The notes under the pieces: model-generated
Told to the model about the DNA's origin: nothing
The model's input: the letters and a program-made list of their open reading frames with translations, nothing else
Databases searched by the model: none
Part shown: positions 41,836-52,600 of the stretch, piece after piece
Layout: every line of letters begins with the position of its first letter
How positions within the stretch are numbered: position 1 is the first letter of the stretch
Source: Crocinitomicaceae bacterium
GTDB taxonomy: Bacteria > Bacteroidota > Bacteroidia > Flavobacteriales_D > Crocinitomicaceae
NCBI GenBank assembly: GCA_020635955.1
Contig: JACJYW010000004.1
Coordinates: forward strand, 1 to 64,000
DNA: 64,000 nucleotides
Direction of reading: 5' to 3'
Made by a program: the position numbers and the translations under genes

Positions 41836-42930
41836 ATGAAGATCAGAGAAGTTATTCAACCACTTGAAGAACTGGCCCCATTAAGCAGCCAGGAAAGTTA
41901 TGACAATGCAGGTTTAATTGTTGGTGATCCTAACCTGGAATGCACCAATGCATTGATCTCACTGGATTGCACTGAAGAAATTGTAGATGAAGCTATTGCC
42001 AAAGGCTGTAATTTGATCATATCTCATCATCCTATTGTATTCAGAGGATTAAAAAGATTAAACGGTAAAAATTATGTTGAACGTACCGTCATCAAAGCAA
42101 TTCAGAACAATATTGCGCTTTATGCATCACACACCAACCTGGATAATTTTCAAGGAGGTGTAAACAAAAAGATCGGTGAACTCCTGGGAATTAAATCGCC
42201 AAAAATTCTGGCCCCAGTTTCAGGTAAGCTTCTGAAATTGATCGTCTATGTTCCCGTTAAAGAATTAGAGAAAGTAAAAGATGCCATTTTTGAAGCAGGT
42301 GCTGGCCATATCGGAAATTATAGTGAATGCAGCTTTACCTCTGAGGGAACAGGCACATTTAAAGGCAATAATGATTCAAATCCCGCCTATGGTGAAAAAG
42401 GAGTACGATCAAATGAAGCTGAAGGTAGATTGGAAGTATTGCTTTCTTCTCACATCAAAAACAGAGTTGTATCGGCCATGATAAAGTCACATCCTTATGA
42501 GGAAGTAGCATATGACCTTATACCACTTGAAAACGCAAATCTCACAGAAGGAGCCGGAATGTACGGAGAACTTGAATCACCAATGAGTGAAAAGGAATTC
42601 CTAGGTGTACTTAAAGACAAATTCAAGGTAGGATGCATTAGACATACTGCTTTAATGAACAAACCTGTGAAGCGCGTGGCCTGGTGCGGAGGAGCAGGCA
42701 GTTTTTTATTGAATCAGGCCAAAGGTGTCAACGCCGATATTTTTATCACGGGTGACTTTAAATATCATGAATTCTTTGATGCAGAAAATCAGATCATTAT
42801 AGCCGATATTGGACACTTTGAAAGCGAACAGTTCACAATTGAATTAATAGCTGAACTTATCCGAAAAAAAATTCCTACATTTGCACCCTATTTAACGGAA
42901 AAAAATACCAATCCGGTAATCTATTTTTGA
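41836..42930 (+). CDS. Nif3-like dinuclear metal-centre protein (YbgI/GCH1-like)
   Basis: A 364-residue member of the Nif3 family from ATG 41836, which gives the standard MKIREVIQPLEELAPLSSQE; the longer frame to 41770 overlaps hutF. Metal-site residues include SHHPIVF (His pair), SHTNLDN and C-terminal IADIGHFESEQF. A middle insertion (about residues 125-230) with LKLIVYVPVKELEKVKDA fits the PII-like insert of longer family members. The function is uncertain. The zinc-ribbon gene follows 4 bp later, a pairing seen in other Bacteroidota. Confidence 0.92.
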   Translation: MKIREVIQPLEELAPLSSQESYDNAGLIVGDPNLECTNALISLDCTEEIVDEAIAKGCNLIISHHPIVFRGLKRLNGKNYVERTVIKAIQNNIALYASHTNLDNFQGGVNKKIGELLGIKSPKILAPVSGKLLKLIVYVPVKELEKVKDAIFEAGAGHIGNYSECSFTSEGTGTFKGNNDSNPAYGEKGVRSNEAEGRLEVLLSSHIKNRVVSAMIKSHPYEEVAYDLIPLENANLTEGAGMYGELESPMSEKEFLGVLKDKFKVGCIRHTALMNKPVKRVAWCGGAGSFLLNQAKGVNADIFITGDFKYHEFFDAENQIIIADIGHFESEQFTIELIAELIRKKIPTFAPYLTEKNTNPVIYF

Positions 42931-42934
42931 AAAG

Positions 42935-43690
42935 ATGGCGAAAAAGAAAACTGCTGAAAACACGATCGAACATAAATTGGACAGCCTTTACAAACTTCAA
43001 CAAATTGATTCTCAAATCGATAAAATCAGAACTCTAAGAGGTGAATTACCTTTGGAAGTTCAGGATCTTGAGGATGAGATTGAAGGGCTTGAAACCAGAT
43101 TAAGTAAATTGAAAGAGGAGAACGAATCATTAGAGCAGTTGATCTCTGATAGAAAAAACATGATCAAAGACGCTAAAGCGGCGATCAAAAAATATACTGA
43201 ACAACAAAAAAACGTTCGTAACAATAGAGAATTTGATTCCATTTCAAAAGAGATCGAATTCCAGGAATTGGAGATCGAACTTTCTGATAAAAAGATCAAT
43301 GAAGCCAAAGCTAATATTGAGCATAAAGCAGAGATAATTGAAACTGCAAAAGCTAAATATGATGAGCGTAAAAAAGATCTTGACATTAAGAGAAAAGAAT
43401 TAGATGAGATCCTTGCTGAAACTGATAAAGACGAGCAAAAATTGCTTAAAGATTCGGATGAGGCAAAGAAAGATATCGAAGATAGATTGGTTGTTGCTTA
43501 TGACAGATTAAGAACTAATTCAAAAAATGGTTTGGCTGTTGTTTCAATTGAAAGAGATTCATGTGGAGGATGCTTTAACAAGATCCCACCTCAAAGACAA
43601 ATTGATATTCAGGCAAGAAAAAAGATTATCGTTTGCGAACACTGCGGTAGAATTTTGGTTGAACCACCTGCAGAATTGGTAGAAAAATAA
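42935..43690 (+). CDS. Coiled-coil protein with C4 zinc ribbon
   Basis: A 251-residue protein. Residues about 15-185 form long coiled coils (EIEGLETRLSKLKEENESLE and similar), and the C-terminus is a C4 zinc ribbon: CGGC (206-209) and CEHC (230-233). This is the CT398/zf-RING_7 type, common in Bacteroidota and usually next to Nif3-like genes, as here (4-bp gap). Its role is unknown. It ends at a strong bidirectional terminator. Confidence 0.92.
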   Translation: MAKKKTAENTIEHKLDSLYKLQQIDSQIDKIRTLRGELPLEVQDLEDEIEGLETRLSKLKEENESLEQLISDRKNMIKDAKAAIKKYTEQQKNVRNNREFDSISKEIEFQELEIELSDKKINEAKANIEHKAEIIETAKAKYDERKKDLDIKRKELDEILAETDKDEQKLLKDSDEAKKDIEDRLVVAYDRLRTNSKNGLAVVSIERDSCGGCFNKIPPQRQIDIQARKKIIVCEHCGRILVEPPAELVEK

Positions 43691-43700
43691 TAATTCATAT

Positions 43701-43736
43701 AAAAAAAGCCCCGCTAGTTAGCGGGGCTTTTTTTTA
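43701..43736. terminator. Bidirectional terminator between the zinc-ribbon and PorE-like genes
   Basis: AAAAGCCCCGC and GCGGGGCTTTT pair around TAGTTA, with A and T runs on both sides. It would end both converging transcription units. Confidence 0.93.
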
Positions 43737-45620
43737 TTTCTTTTTAACCCTGAATTCGGTTCTTCTATTTTGTTGATGTTTATCTTCTTCGCATTCTACC
43801 CAATTCACGCATTCGTTTAAAGGCTCTGTTTCACCATATCCTTTCCATGTCAACCTTTCGGGATCAATTCCTTTATAAATAAGGTAGTCAACAGCTGCTT
43901 TTGCTCTTTTGTCAGATAATACCATATTGTATTCATCTGTACCTCTAGCATCTGTATGCGATCCCATTTGAATGTGAATAGTAGGATTATCTTCAAGCAC
44001 TCTGACTAGTTTATCCAATTCCTTTGCTGCATCCTCACGGATATCCCATTTATCAAAATCGTAATAAATATTCTCAAGAATTATTGGCTTATCAATTACG
44101 ATCTCCTCCACCTGAAAATCGGCATAAAAATTCTCAGAGTACTTTTTTCCTTTTGTAGAAATATGATCAGTTCTGGTGAAGCAACCAAACTTAGTACAAT
44201 ACAAGAGGTAAGACTCTTCCGGATTCAGTTGATATTTGAATTTTCCGTCCTTATCACTGATCATCTGAATTATTTTATTATCACTTTCTCTTGTAATTTC
44301 TACCTTCACACCCTCAACAGGGGTTTCAGTTCCTTTTATTCTTGCTCTTCCAAATAGGATAAATACCGGATCTTTCTTCTTGAACTGATAAAGTTCATCT
44401 TTATCATCTCTGGAAGATGTTACAAATCCAGTATAATTATCATCAGACATCACAAAACTGAAATCATCTTTTGAAGAGTTTAAAGGATAATTTAGGTTTT
44501 CTGGCTTCATCCAACGATCGGAGAATTCATAGGTTAGAAAGACATCCAATCCTCCCATTGAATTGTGCGCATTAGAAGAAAAATATAGCGTCCCATCCTT
44601 GTGGATATATGGGAACATCTCATTACCCGGTGTATTAATCGTTTCTCCTAGATTCTCAGGCTTCGACCATTCACCATTTTCGAAATTAGTTCTATAAATA
44701 TCCGTTCCACCAAATCCACCTGGCATATCAGATACAAAATACAATGTTTTACCGTCCGCAGTCAAACTTGGGTGTCCGCAAGAATAGTCGTCAGAATTAA
44801 AAGGCAGTTCTACTAACTCTTTCCATTGCCCATCTATCAATGATGCTTTAAATATCTTCAAATTGTTTTCTTCTTCATTGTTAATCTCCATTTTCTTCTT
44901 AAAGTAATTACTCCTCGTAAAGAACACTTCTTCTCCTCCATCCGAAAAAGTCGCTGGGCCTTCATGAAATCTTCCGTTAATATCCCCCTTCAATAATTCT
45001 GGTGACATCCAATTACCATTTTCATCCTTCTCCATATAATAAAGGTCCAGATAGGAATTTCCTGTCCAGGGATTTTGCTTTGAACCTCTAAAAACTTCCT
45101 TTTCAGCTGAAAATACTATTCCATTTTGATATTCAACGGCACCGAAAGCATTGGTGAAATCTTCAGTTGGAATCCTTGACAATTCATAAAGTGTTGTATC
45201 CTTGTATCTTACACTAATAGAGTTACATGAAGAATATAACATATTAGCTACAACATCTGCCGGATGTTTGGAAAGATACTTTTTCAGGTACCCCTGAGCC
45301 TTTTGCGTTTCACCTGTTGCCATTAGCACACGAGCATAATAGAAATTCAACTTATCCGCAGCTGTTTTATTAGCCATACACTCCTCAAATAAGATTTTGG
45401 ATTTTTCATACTCACCAATAAAATAATAGGCATTCGCTGTTTTTTCAACAACTGCCATATCACGATTCTTTTTAAGGCCTTTTTCGTAGGATTCGATTGC
45501 TTCTTTATATCGCAGATATTCATAGTGCTCATCACCCTTTTTAAAGTATTTTTCAGCACCGCATCCGGCCAAAACTAAACCTATCATGACAATCAAGCCA
45601 ATATTCAGGATCTTCTTCAT
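43734..45620 (-). CDS. PorE-like OmpA-family lipoprotein (T9SS associated)
   Basis: A 628-residue lipoprotein: lipobox LVLAGC (Cys20), TPR-like helical repeats (about 25-135), a PD40/WD40-like beta-propeller (about 160-420), a carboxypeptidase-regulatory-like domain (about 425-500), and an OmpA peptidoglycan-binding domain (about 520-625; MGSHTDARGTDEYNMVLSD). This is the PorE architecture; PorE helps connect the T9SS to the cell wall. It is the last gene of the porP/sprF and HYR-protein locus, 24 bp downstream of the PorP gene. The adjacent surface-protein genes suggest that it serves them. Confidence 0.85.
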   Translation of the reverse strand: MKKILNIGLIVMIGLVLAGCGAEKYFKKGDEHYEYLRYKEAIESYEKGLKKNRDMAVVEKTANAYYFIGEYEKSKILFEECMANKTAADKLNFYYARVLMATGETQKAQGYLKKYLSKHPADVVANMLYSSCNSISVRYKDTTLYELSRIPTEDFTNAFGAVEYQNGIVFSAEKEVFRGSKQNPWTGNSYLDLYYMEKDENGNWMSPELLKGDINGRFHEGPATFSDGGEEVFFTRSNYFKKKMEINNEEENNLKIFKASLIDGQWKELVELPFNSDDYSCGHPSLTADGKTLYFVSDMPGGFGGTDIYRTNFENGEWSKPENLGETINTPGNEMFPYIHKDGTLYFSSNAHNSMGGLDVFLTYEFSDRWMKPENLNYPLNSSKDDFSFVMSDDNYTGFVTSSRDDKDELYQFKKKDPVFILFGRARIKGTETPVEGVKVEITRESDNKIIQMISDKDGKFKYQLNPEESYLLYCTKFGCFTRTDHISTKGKKYSENFYADFQVEEIVIDKPIILENIYYDFDKWDIREDAAKELDKLVRVLEDNPTIHIQMGSHTDARGTDEYNMVLSDKRAKAAVDYLIYKGIDPERLTWKGYGETEPLNECVNWVECEEDKHQQNRRTEFRVKKK

Positions 45621-45644
45621 GAAATGTCTTTTTAATCTGTTGTT

Positions 45645-46580
45645 TTAAAAATATCTAGGTGATTTTTCTTTAACATCTGCCTTACCAAAATCATATCCTA
45701 CCATTATCTCATGAGAACCAGCAGAAAAATTTCTCATTTTAGAAACTGTAATATCGTAAGCATAACCTATTCTAAAACTACTTGAAGCTTGATACTCCAA
45801 CAAGGTAACTAAAGCATCACCTGTCCTGAATGATAATCCCACCCAGATCATATCCTTAAATAGAGCACTGAAGTTAATATCTGCTTCAAATGGAGCGGCA
45901 GCCGTATATTTCATTAATATACTAGGCTTCAGTTTTACACTTTCACCTGCCTGAAACACATATCCACCCGTTATCAATAAATGTCTTCTCATAAAAGAAG
46001 TTTTATTCATATTCAATGAAAAACCCATTCCTTTTTCGTAGGCTAACAAAGTTGGGATAGAGATTCCTGCATACCATTTTTCTTTTTGATGGTAATAAAC
46101 TCCAAAACCAAACTTAGGAATTACCTGATTACGGATATCTGATTCAAACATTGGGTCTGATTCATCCCAGGTAGTTAAATCAGACACTTTTGCAGAATAA
46201 ATAGACATCCCGGCTTTCAATCCAAATGCGAGCTTACTATCTTCACCTAGTTTGATATTATAAGAATAGTTCCCTACTATATCCGTTTGATTCGAAACAC
46301 CAATATTGTCATTAGCAAGAACCAATCCAACACCCATTTTATTTTCAACCAAAGGCATATCTGCAGCCGCAATGAATGTGTAAGGAGAGCCATCAAATCC
46401 AACCCATTGTTTTCTAAATAACATTGTTGTTGTCAAACATTCCTGACTACCAGCATATGCAGGGTTCAAAAATAAACCATTGAACATATACTGACTCACC
46501 ATTGCTTCCTGCTGAGCATTTGCGTTTCCTATTACAAAAACTGACACACATGCAGTTAAGATTACTTTTATTGTTTTCAT
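45645..46580 (-). CDS. PorP/SprF family type IX secretion membrane protein
   Basis: A 311-residue outer-membrane beta-barrel protein with a signal peptide (cleavage after NANA-Q). The sequence QQEAMVSQYMFNGLFLNPAYAG near the N-terminus is the PorP/SprF signature. SprF-type proteins are needed for export of a specific neighbouring adhesin (SprB in Flavobacterium). The gene lies 20 bp downstream of the 2254-residue HYR protein, so that protein is the likely client. Confidence 0.93.
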   Translation of the reverse strand: MKTIKVILTACVSVFVIGNANAQQEAMVSQYMFNGLFLNPAYAGSQECLTTTMLFRKQWVGFDGSPYTFIAAADMPLVENKMGVGLVLANDNIGVSNQTDIVGNYSYNIKLGEDSKLAFGLKAGMSIYSAKVSDLTTWDESDPMFESDIRNQVIPKFGFGVYYHQKEKWYAGISIPTLLAYEKGMGFSLNMNKTSFMRRHLLITGGYVFQAGESVKLKPSILMKYTAAAPFEADINFSALFKDMIWVGLSFRTGDALVTLLEYQASSSFRIGYAYDITVSKMRNFSAGSHEIMVGYDFGKADVKEKSPRYF

Positions 46581-46600
46581 AGCTTATCTATGTTTCTTTT

Positions 46601-49600
46601 CTATTTATTTCTGACCGTTCTCAAATCAATGAAGCCGGTTATTTCATCTTCCATTCCTTCTATTTTAAGAATAGCGAAATAAGTGCCATCAGGGAGTTTT
46701 TGACCATTTTTACTTACTCCATCCCAATCATTATTGTATCCTGTAGTTGAGAAAACAAGGTTTCCCCATCTGTTATAGATCAACAACTCATTATTTGGGA
46801 ATACATCAATTCCATGGATCTCAAACAGATCATTGTGACCATCTCCGTTAGGTGAAAAACCGTTCGGCATTTCAAGCATAAGTGGTTCCGTTAACGTATC
46901 TGATGCCTGAATAGCACATCCATTTGCATCTGTAATAACCACAGAATAGTTTCCTGCAGCCAATTCTTCCAGGTCTTCATCCTCAGATCCGGTAGACCAT
47001 ATAAAGTTATATGGCTGAGTTCCTCCGTAAACTGTCAGATCAATCCATCCATCAGATCCAAGATAATTACTGATATTATAATCACCTGTATATAAAGACA
47101 ACTCCATTTCCAGATACAGAGAATCAGGTTGAACAATACCCATGGTATCTAGTAATGTACAACCATTACTATCTACTATCGAGAGATAATACATGCCAGC
47201 GGAAATTCCAGCAAGAGTCGTTGAATCACCAACAAAGGTAGAATCAGCATTTAACCAATTATAAGTCACTGGTTCTATTGCATTAAGAAGAAATATATCA
47301 ATTGATCCTGTAGAATCACCATAACACAATATATCTTCAGTATTGTAGGTTAGACTCAAGTAATTCGCCGGTGCTATTGAATCCTGATAAATTAACATAC
47401 AGCCATTTGTATCTGTAATTACCACTGAATACATTCCCGCTACTACGCTGTCCAGATCCTGAATTGTATCTCCATTTGACCATAGAAAGCTGTATGGCAT
47501 ACTACCTCCAAAGATGGTTATATCTAATGCGCCATCAGGTGAGATACAGGTTGCATTGGCCACAACAGATGTGGCGTACATAGAATCCGGCTGGGTGATG
47601 TCAATAGATAACTGATATGTACATCCGTTTGCATCTGTTAATGTTAGATCATAAGTGCCGGCAGTTAAAGTATCTATATTTTGCTCTGTTTCTCCATTGC
47701 TCCAGTTGAAGCTGTACTGAGTTGTTCCTCCAACCGGGAAGATATTGATATATGCATCAGACGAATCAAAGCATGACACGTTCTCATAGGTAAAATCCAC
47801 CATGATCGTATCAGGTTGTGTGATCAGGAAAGTAGTATCAAACTGACACAAATTGAAATCAAGGATCGTAAGACCATATGCCCCAGTGTCAAGACCACTT
47901 ATATCCTCTGTTATTTGACCATTGCTCCAATCAAAAGTATAAGGTGACGTACCATTTGCAGGTGTCAGATCAATTGACCCATCAGCTGCTGCAAAACATG
48001 ACACATTTGTAACCACACCAGTTGCTGTAGGCAAAGGATGAACAGTTATAGTGAATGTACAAACTGAAACATTACCGTTAATATCTGTGATCTCATACTC
48101 TTCAACCGTAGTTCCTACAGGGAAAGTAGCACCAGAACCAAGACCAGCAGTTTGAATTATTGAAGCTACGCCACAATTATCCGTTGCTGTTGGAAGGTTA
48201 TAAACAATAACTGAATCACAAGAACTGGTATCTGCCTGGCAATAAGTAAGTACAGGTGCCTCATTATCAGTAACGATCACATTGAACTGACAAGTATCTG
48301 TATTACCTGAAGGATCTGTTGCAACATACGTAACAAGAGTTGTACCTACAGTAAACACATCACCTGAATTGTAATCTGAGGTAATCACCAATCCACAGTT
48401 CTCATTTGCAGATGGAACTACCCAGGTAGCTACCGCAGAACAGTTACCAGGATCATTGTTAATGATAACATCTCCAGGACAAGAATTGAACACTGGTGCC
48501 GTAGTATCAGCAACAGTTAATTCAAATGAGCATTGTATTGAGTTACCTGCTCCATCAGTCACAGTTAAAGTAATGGTTGTATCACCTACTGTCATAATTG
48601 TTCCTGCAGGTGGATCTTGTGAGATCGTTGCACCACAGTTGTCAGAATATACCGCCAATGTAGTGTAATCAAGAATAGTGTAACTACATGTAGCATTTAC
48701 TGCATCAAACTGATCAGAAGGACATGTTAAAGTGGGATCTTCATTATCATTCACCGTCACATCCTGTGTACAGGTAGCTGAATTTCCATGAATATCAGTA
48801 ACCGTCCAGGTTACAGTGGTAGTTCCAACCGAGAATGTTGCAGGTGCATCATTCGTTACTGTTGCAACAGCACAATTATCTCCCGTAATAGGGTTTCCTA
48901 AGCTTATATTAACTAGATCTGTAGAACAGTTACCCGGATCATTGTTTACAGTTACATCTGTTGGACAAGTAATTGTTGGATTCTCTGTATCATTCACGGT
49001 TATATCTTGTGTACATGTTACTGAGTTACCATGAATATCAGTTATTATCCAGGTCACTGTTGTTGTCCCAACTGGGAATGTTGCAGGCGCATCATTTGTT
49101 ACTGTTGCTACACCACAATTATCATTTGTTATAGGTGTACCCAACGCAACTCCAGTCGCTGAACAGTTACCCGGATCGTTATCTACCGTTACATCTATTG
49201 GACAAGTAATTGTTGGATTCTCTGTATCATTCACGGTTACATCTTGTGTACAGGTTGCTGAATTACCATGAATATCAGTCACTGTCCAAGTTACTGTTGT
49301 TGTTCCTACCAGGAATGTAGCCGGTGCATCATTTGTTACCGTTGCTACACCACAGTTATCCGCTGTTGTTGGTGTTCCTAAAGTGACAGAAGCAGATTCA
49401 CAAGTACCTGGATCGTTATCTATGGTAACATCTGAAGGACAAGCGATCGTTGGATCTTCATTATCATTTACTGTCACATCTTGTGTACAGGTTGCTGAAT
49501 TACCATGTATATCAGTTACCGTCCACGTTACCGTTGTTGTTCCTACAGGGAAAGTTGCAGGTGCATCATTTGTAACAGTTGCAACACCACAATTGTCAGC

Positions 49601-52600
49601 AGTGATTGGATTTCCCAAGCTAATATTTACCAGATCAGTAGAACAGTTCCCAGGTTCATTATTAACAGTTACATCCAAAGGACAAGTAATTGATGGATTT
49701 TCATCATCATTTACTGTCACATCTTGTGTACAGGTTGCTGAATTCCCATGTATATCTGTTACTGTCCATGTTACAGTAGTTGTTCCAACCGGGAATGTGG
49801 CAGGTGCATCATTCGTTACTGTAGCCACTCCACAGTTATCAGAAGTAGTTGGTGTCCCTAATGAAACTCCGGTTGCGGAACAGTTTCCAGGATCATTGCT
49901 TACCGATACATCAGCTGGACATGTGATCGTTGGATCCTCATTATCATTCACTGTTACATCTTGTGCACAGGTAATTGAATTTCCATGAATATCTGTGATA
50001 GTCCATGTTACCGTTGTTGTTCCAACAGGATATGTTGCCGGCGCATCATTTGTTACAGTTGCAACTCCGCAGTTATCAGCTGTTGTTGGCGTGCCAAGTG
50101 TTACTGAAGTTGCCTCACACAATCCTGCATCACTATCCACTGTTACATCAGCTGGACATGTTACGACAGGATCTTCGTTATCATTCACTGTTACATCTTG
50201 TGTACATGTTGCTGAATTCCCGTGAATATCTGTCACTGTCCATGTTACTGTAGTTGTTCCAACAGGGAAAGTTGCGGGTGCATCATTTGTTACAGTTGCT
50301 ATACCACAGTTATCAGCCGTTGTTGGTGTACCTAAAGTAATATTTACCAAATCCGTAGAACAGTTACCTGGGTCATTATTTACCGTAACATCCGTAGGAC
50401 AACTAATCGTTGGATCTTCATTGTCATTCACTGTTACAACTTGTGTGCAGGTTGCTGAATTACCATGTATATCTGTTACCGTCCAGGTTACTGTTGTCGT
50501 TCCTACAGGGAATGTTGCTGGTGCATCATTTGTTACCGTCGCTACACCACAGTTATCAGTAGTAGTTGGCGTTCCTAATGAAACTCCAGAAGCGGAACAG
50601 TTTCCTGCATCATTACTCACGGTTACATCTATTGGACAAGTAATTGTTGGATCCTCATTATCATTTACTGTCACATCCTGCGTACAAGTAGCAGAATTAC
50701 CATGAATATCAGTTACCGTCCAGGTTACTGTAGTTGTACCTACAGGATAAGAAGCTGGTGCGTCATTCGTCACTGTTGCAACAGCACAGTTATCACCGGT
50801 TATTGATGTTCCTAGTGATACTGATGCTGATTCACATAATCCTGCATCATTACTTACTGTTACATCTGTAGGGCAAGTGATGGTCGGATCTTCATTATCA
50901 TTAACAGTTACCGTAAATGAGCAGGTATTGTCATTTCCTGAATCATCATCTGCGATCCATAATACAGTTGTTACCCCACTATTGAATACAACTCCGTTCA
51001 ATGAAGTCCCTGTCCCTGAAGTTGCGCCAGACAAACTATATGTTACAGAATTTAATGTGCAATTATCACTTGCACTTGGATTTAAAGATGTACTTAGATG
51101 TGTGTAAGTACAAGTTCCTGAAACTGTTGACGCGATTAAATCTGTTGCGCAAAGAATTGAAGGGGGTATAACATCCGGAATAGTAATAATTGTAGCACTG
51201 TTGTCCGCGGTACATCCCAAACTATCCGTTACGGTCACATTATATACACCTTCGATAAGAGATGAGATATCTTCAATTGAAGCTGTAAAAGCACCAGGTC
51301 CGGACCAATCATACGTTAGCGGAGCAGTTCCACCAAAGACAGTTAGATTGATCGCTCCATCACTAAACCCAGGACATGTCACATTAGATGTACTGATAGC
51401 CGTTGTTTCAATTGGAGCTTGTACCGTAATCGTAAATGTATAGTAACAATGTGGTATTCCATCAGGAATTGCAAAATAGGTTTCTATACCAGGAGTGGCC
51501 GGGAATGGATTCTCTTCAGTATATTCTGTAGAACCGGGAGTTACGCTATTCGTGTTGTAAAACTTTAAACCTGCCGGAAAATAATTTGCGATCGAATCAT
51601 AAGGTATGCTCGCATCCTCATAATCACAAAAAATAAAATCTCTAGAAATAGGTTCACTACCACAGTTATCTGTAATATGTTGAGCTGCATCAATATCTAA
51701 AATAAGAGGCTCTGTTATTGGCTCACCAATACAAGGGCCAGCAGTTTCATACCCTTGAATAAATGGCAGATCAAAGGTCGAACCTGAGATCTGACCTACC
51801 CCGGTGGTATTCCCACCCGTCAATACGACCTGTGGAGGACAATCCGGATTCATTAAGGTAAAACAATCCTCAGTAACCAGAAGTTCAAAAGTAAGTTCAG
51901 CGAGTACTGAATCAGGATTTCCCACCGGAGGCAAAGGCAAAGTCCCGAAATCCCATACCACTGCACCTGTTGGACCATTTCCTGGATCAAAATAGGCCGT
52001 ATTTGGAGATGGCAATGGAGCAAAATTAACCTGAGTGTTGATACTTGCAGGAACATAAGTAGTAGTATATGGAATAGGCACTACAAAAACGGCATTATCA
52101 ATGGGTTCGGTTCCCTGATTCTTTATTTGTACACTATATTGGATAACTTCTCCGGGCTGAACAACAATGGGCCCTCCACCAACCGGAACCCCATTAATAG
52201 ACTCGGTAGAGACTAGTGCTTCGACATCAGGAATGTAGGCATCTATTGCCATTGCTATGCAAAATATCACATAGGTATCTTGAGTTGATCCATACCTGAA
52301 TTTAGTTGAAGTCTGACCATTTGTTAGCACAGTATTTCCCGGATTAGGCACATCAAACATGGCAATATCAACACCAGTGTTGTTCTGAAGGTTAAGTGTT
52401 CTTGCATTACCCCCGGTTTCAACCGAACTATTAAAGAAGTTATTGGTAGTATTTCCCGCATGACTAAGAGTGATCCAGGCATTATCCTGCCAGTTTCTGA
52501 TCTGGAAATAATCACCTGATATCCCAACATCACCTTCACCAGCCATCAAGCCCATTTTCATATTAACATTCCCTGACTGGACCGCCTGAAAACCTGAAAC

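Noticed and set aside
48456..50705. Plus-strand frames opposite the HYR repeats
   Set aside because: They are antisense shadows of a repetitive gene; repeated Val/Thr-rich frames arise from the repeat itself.
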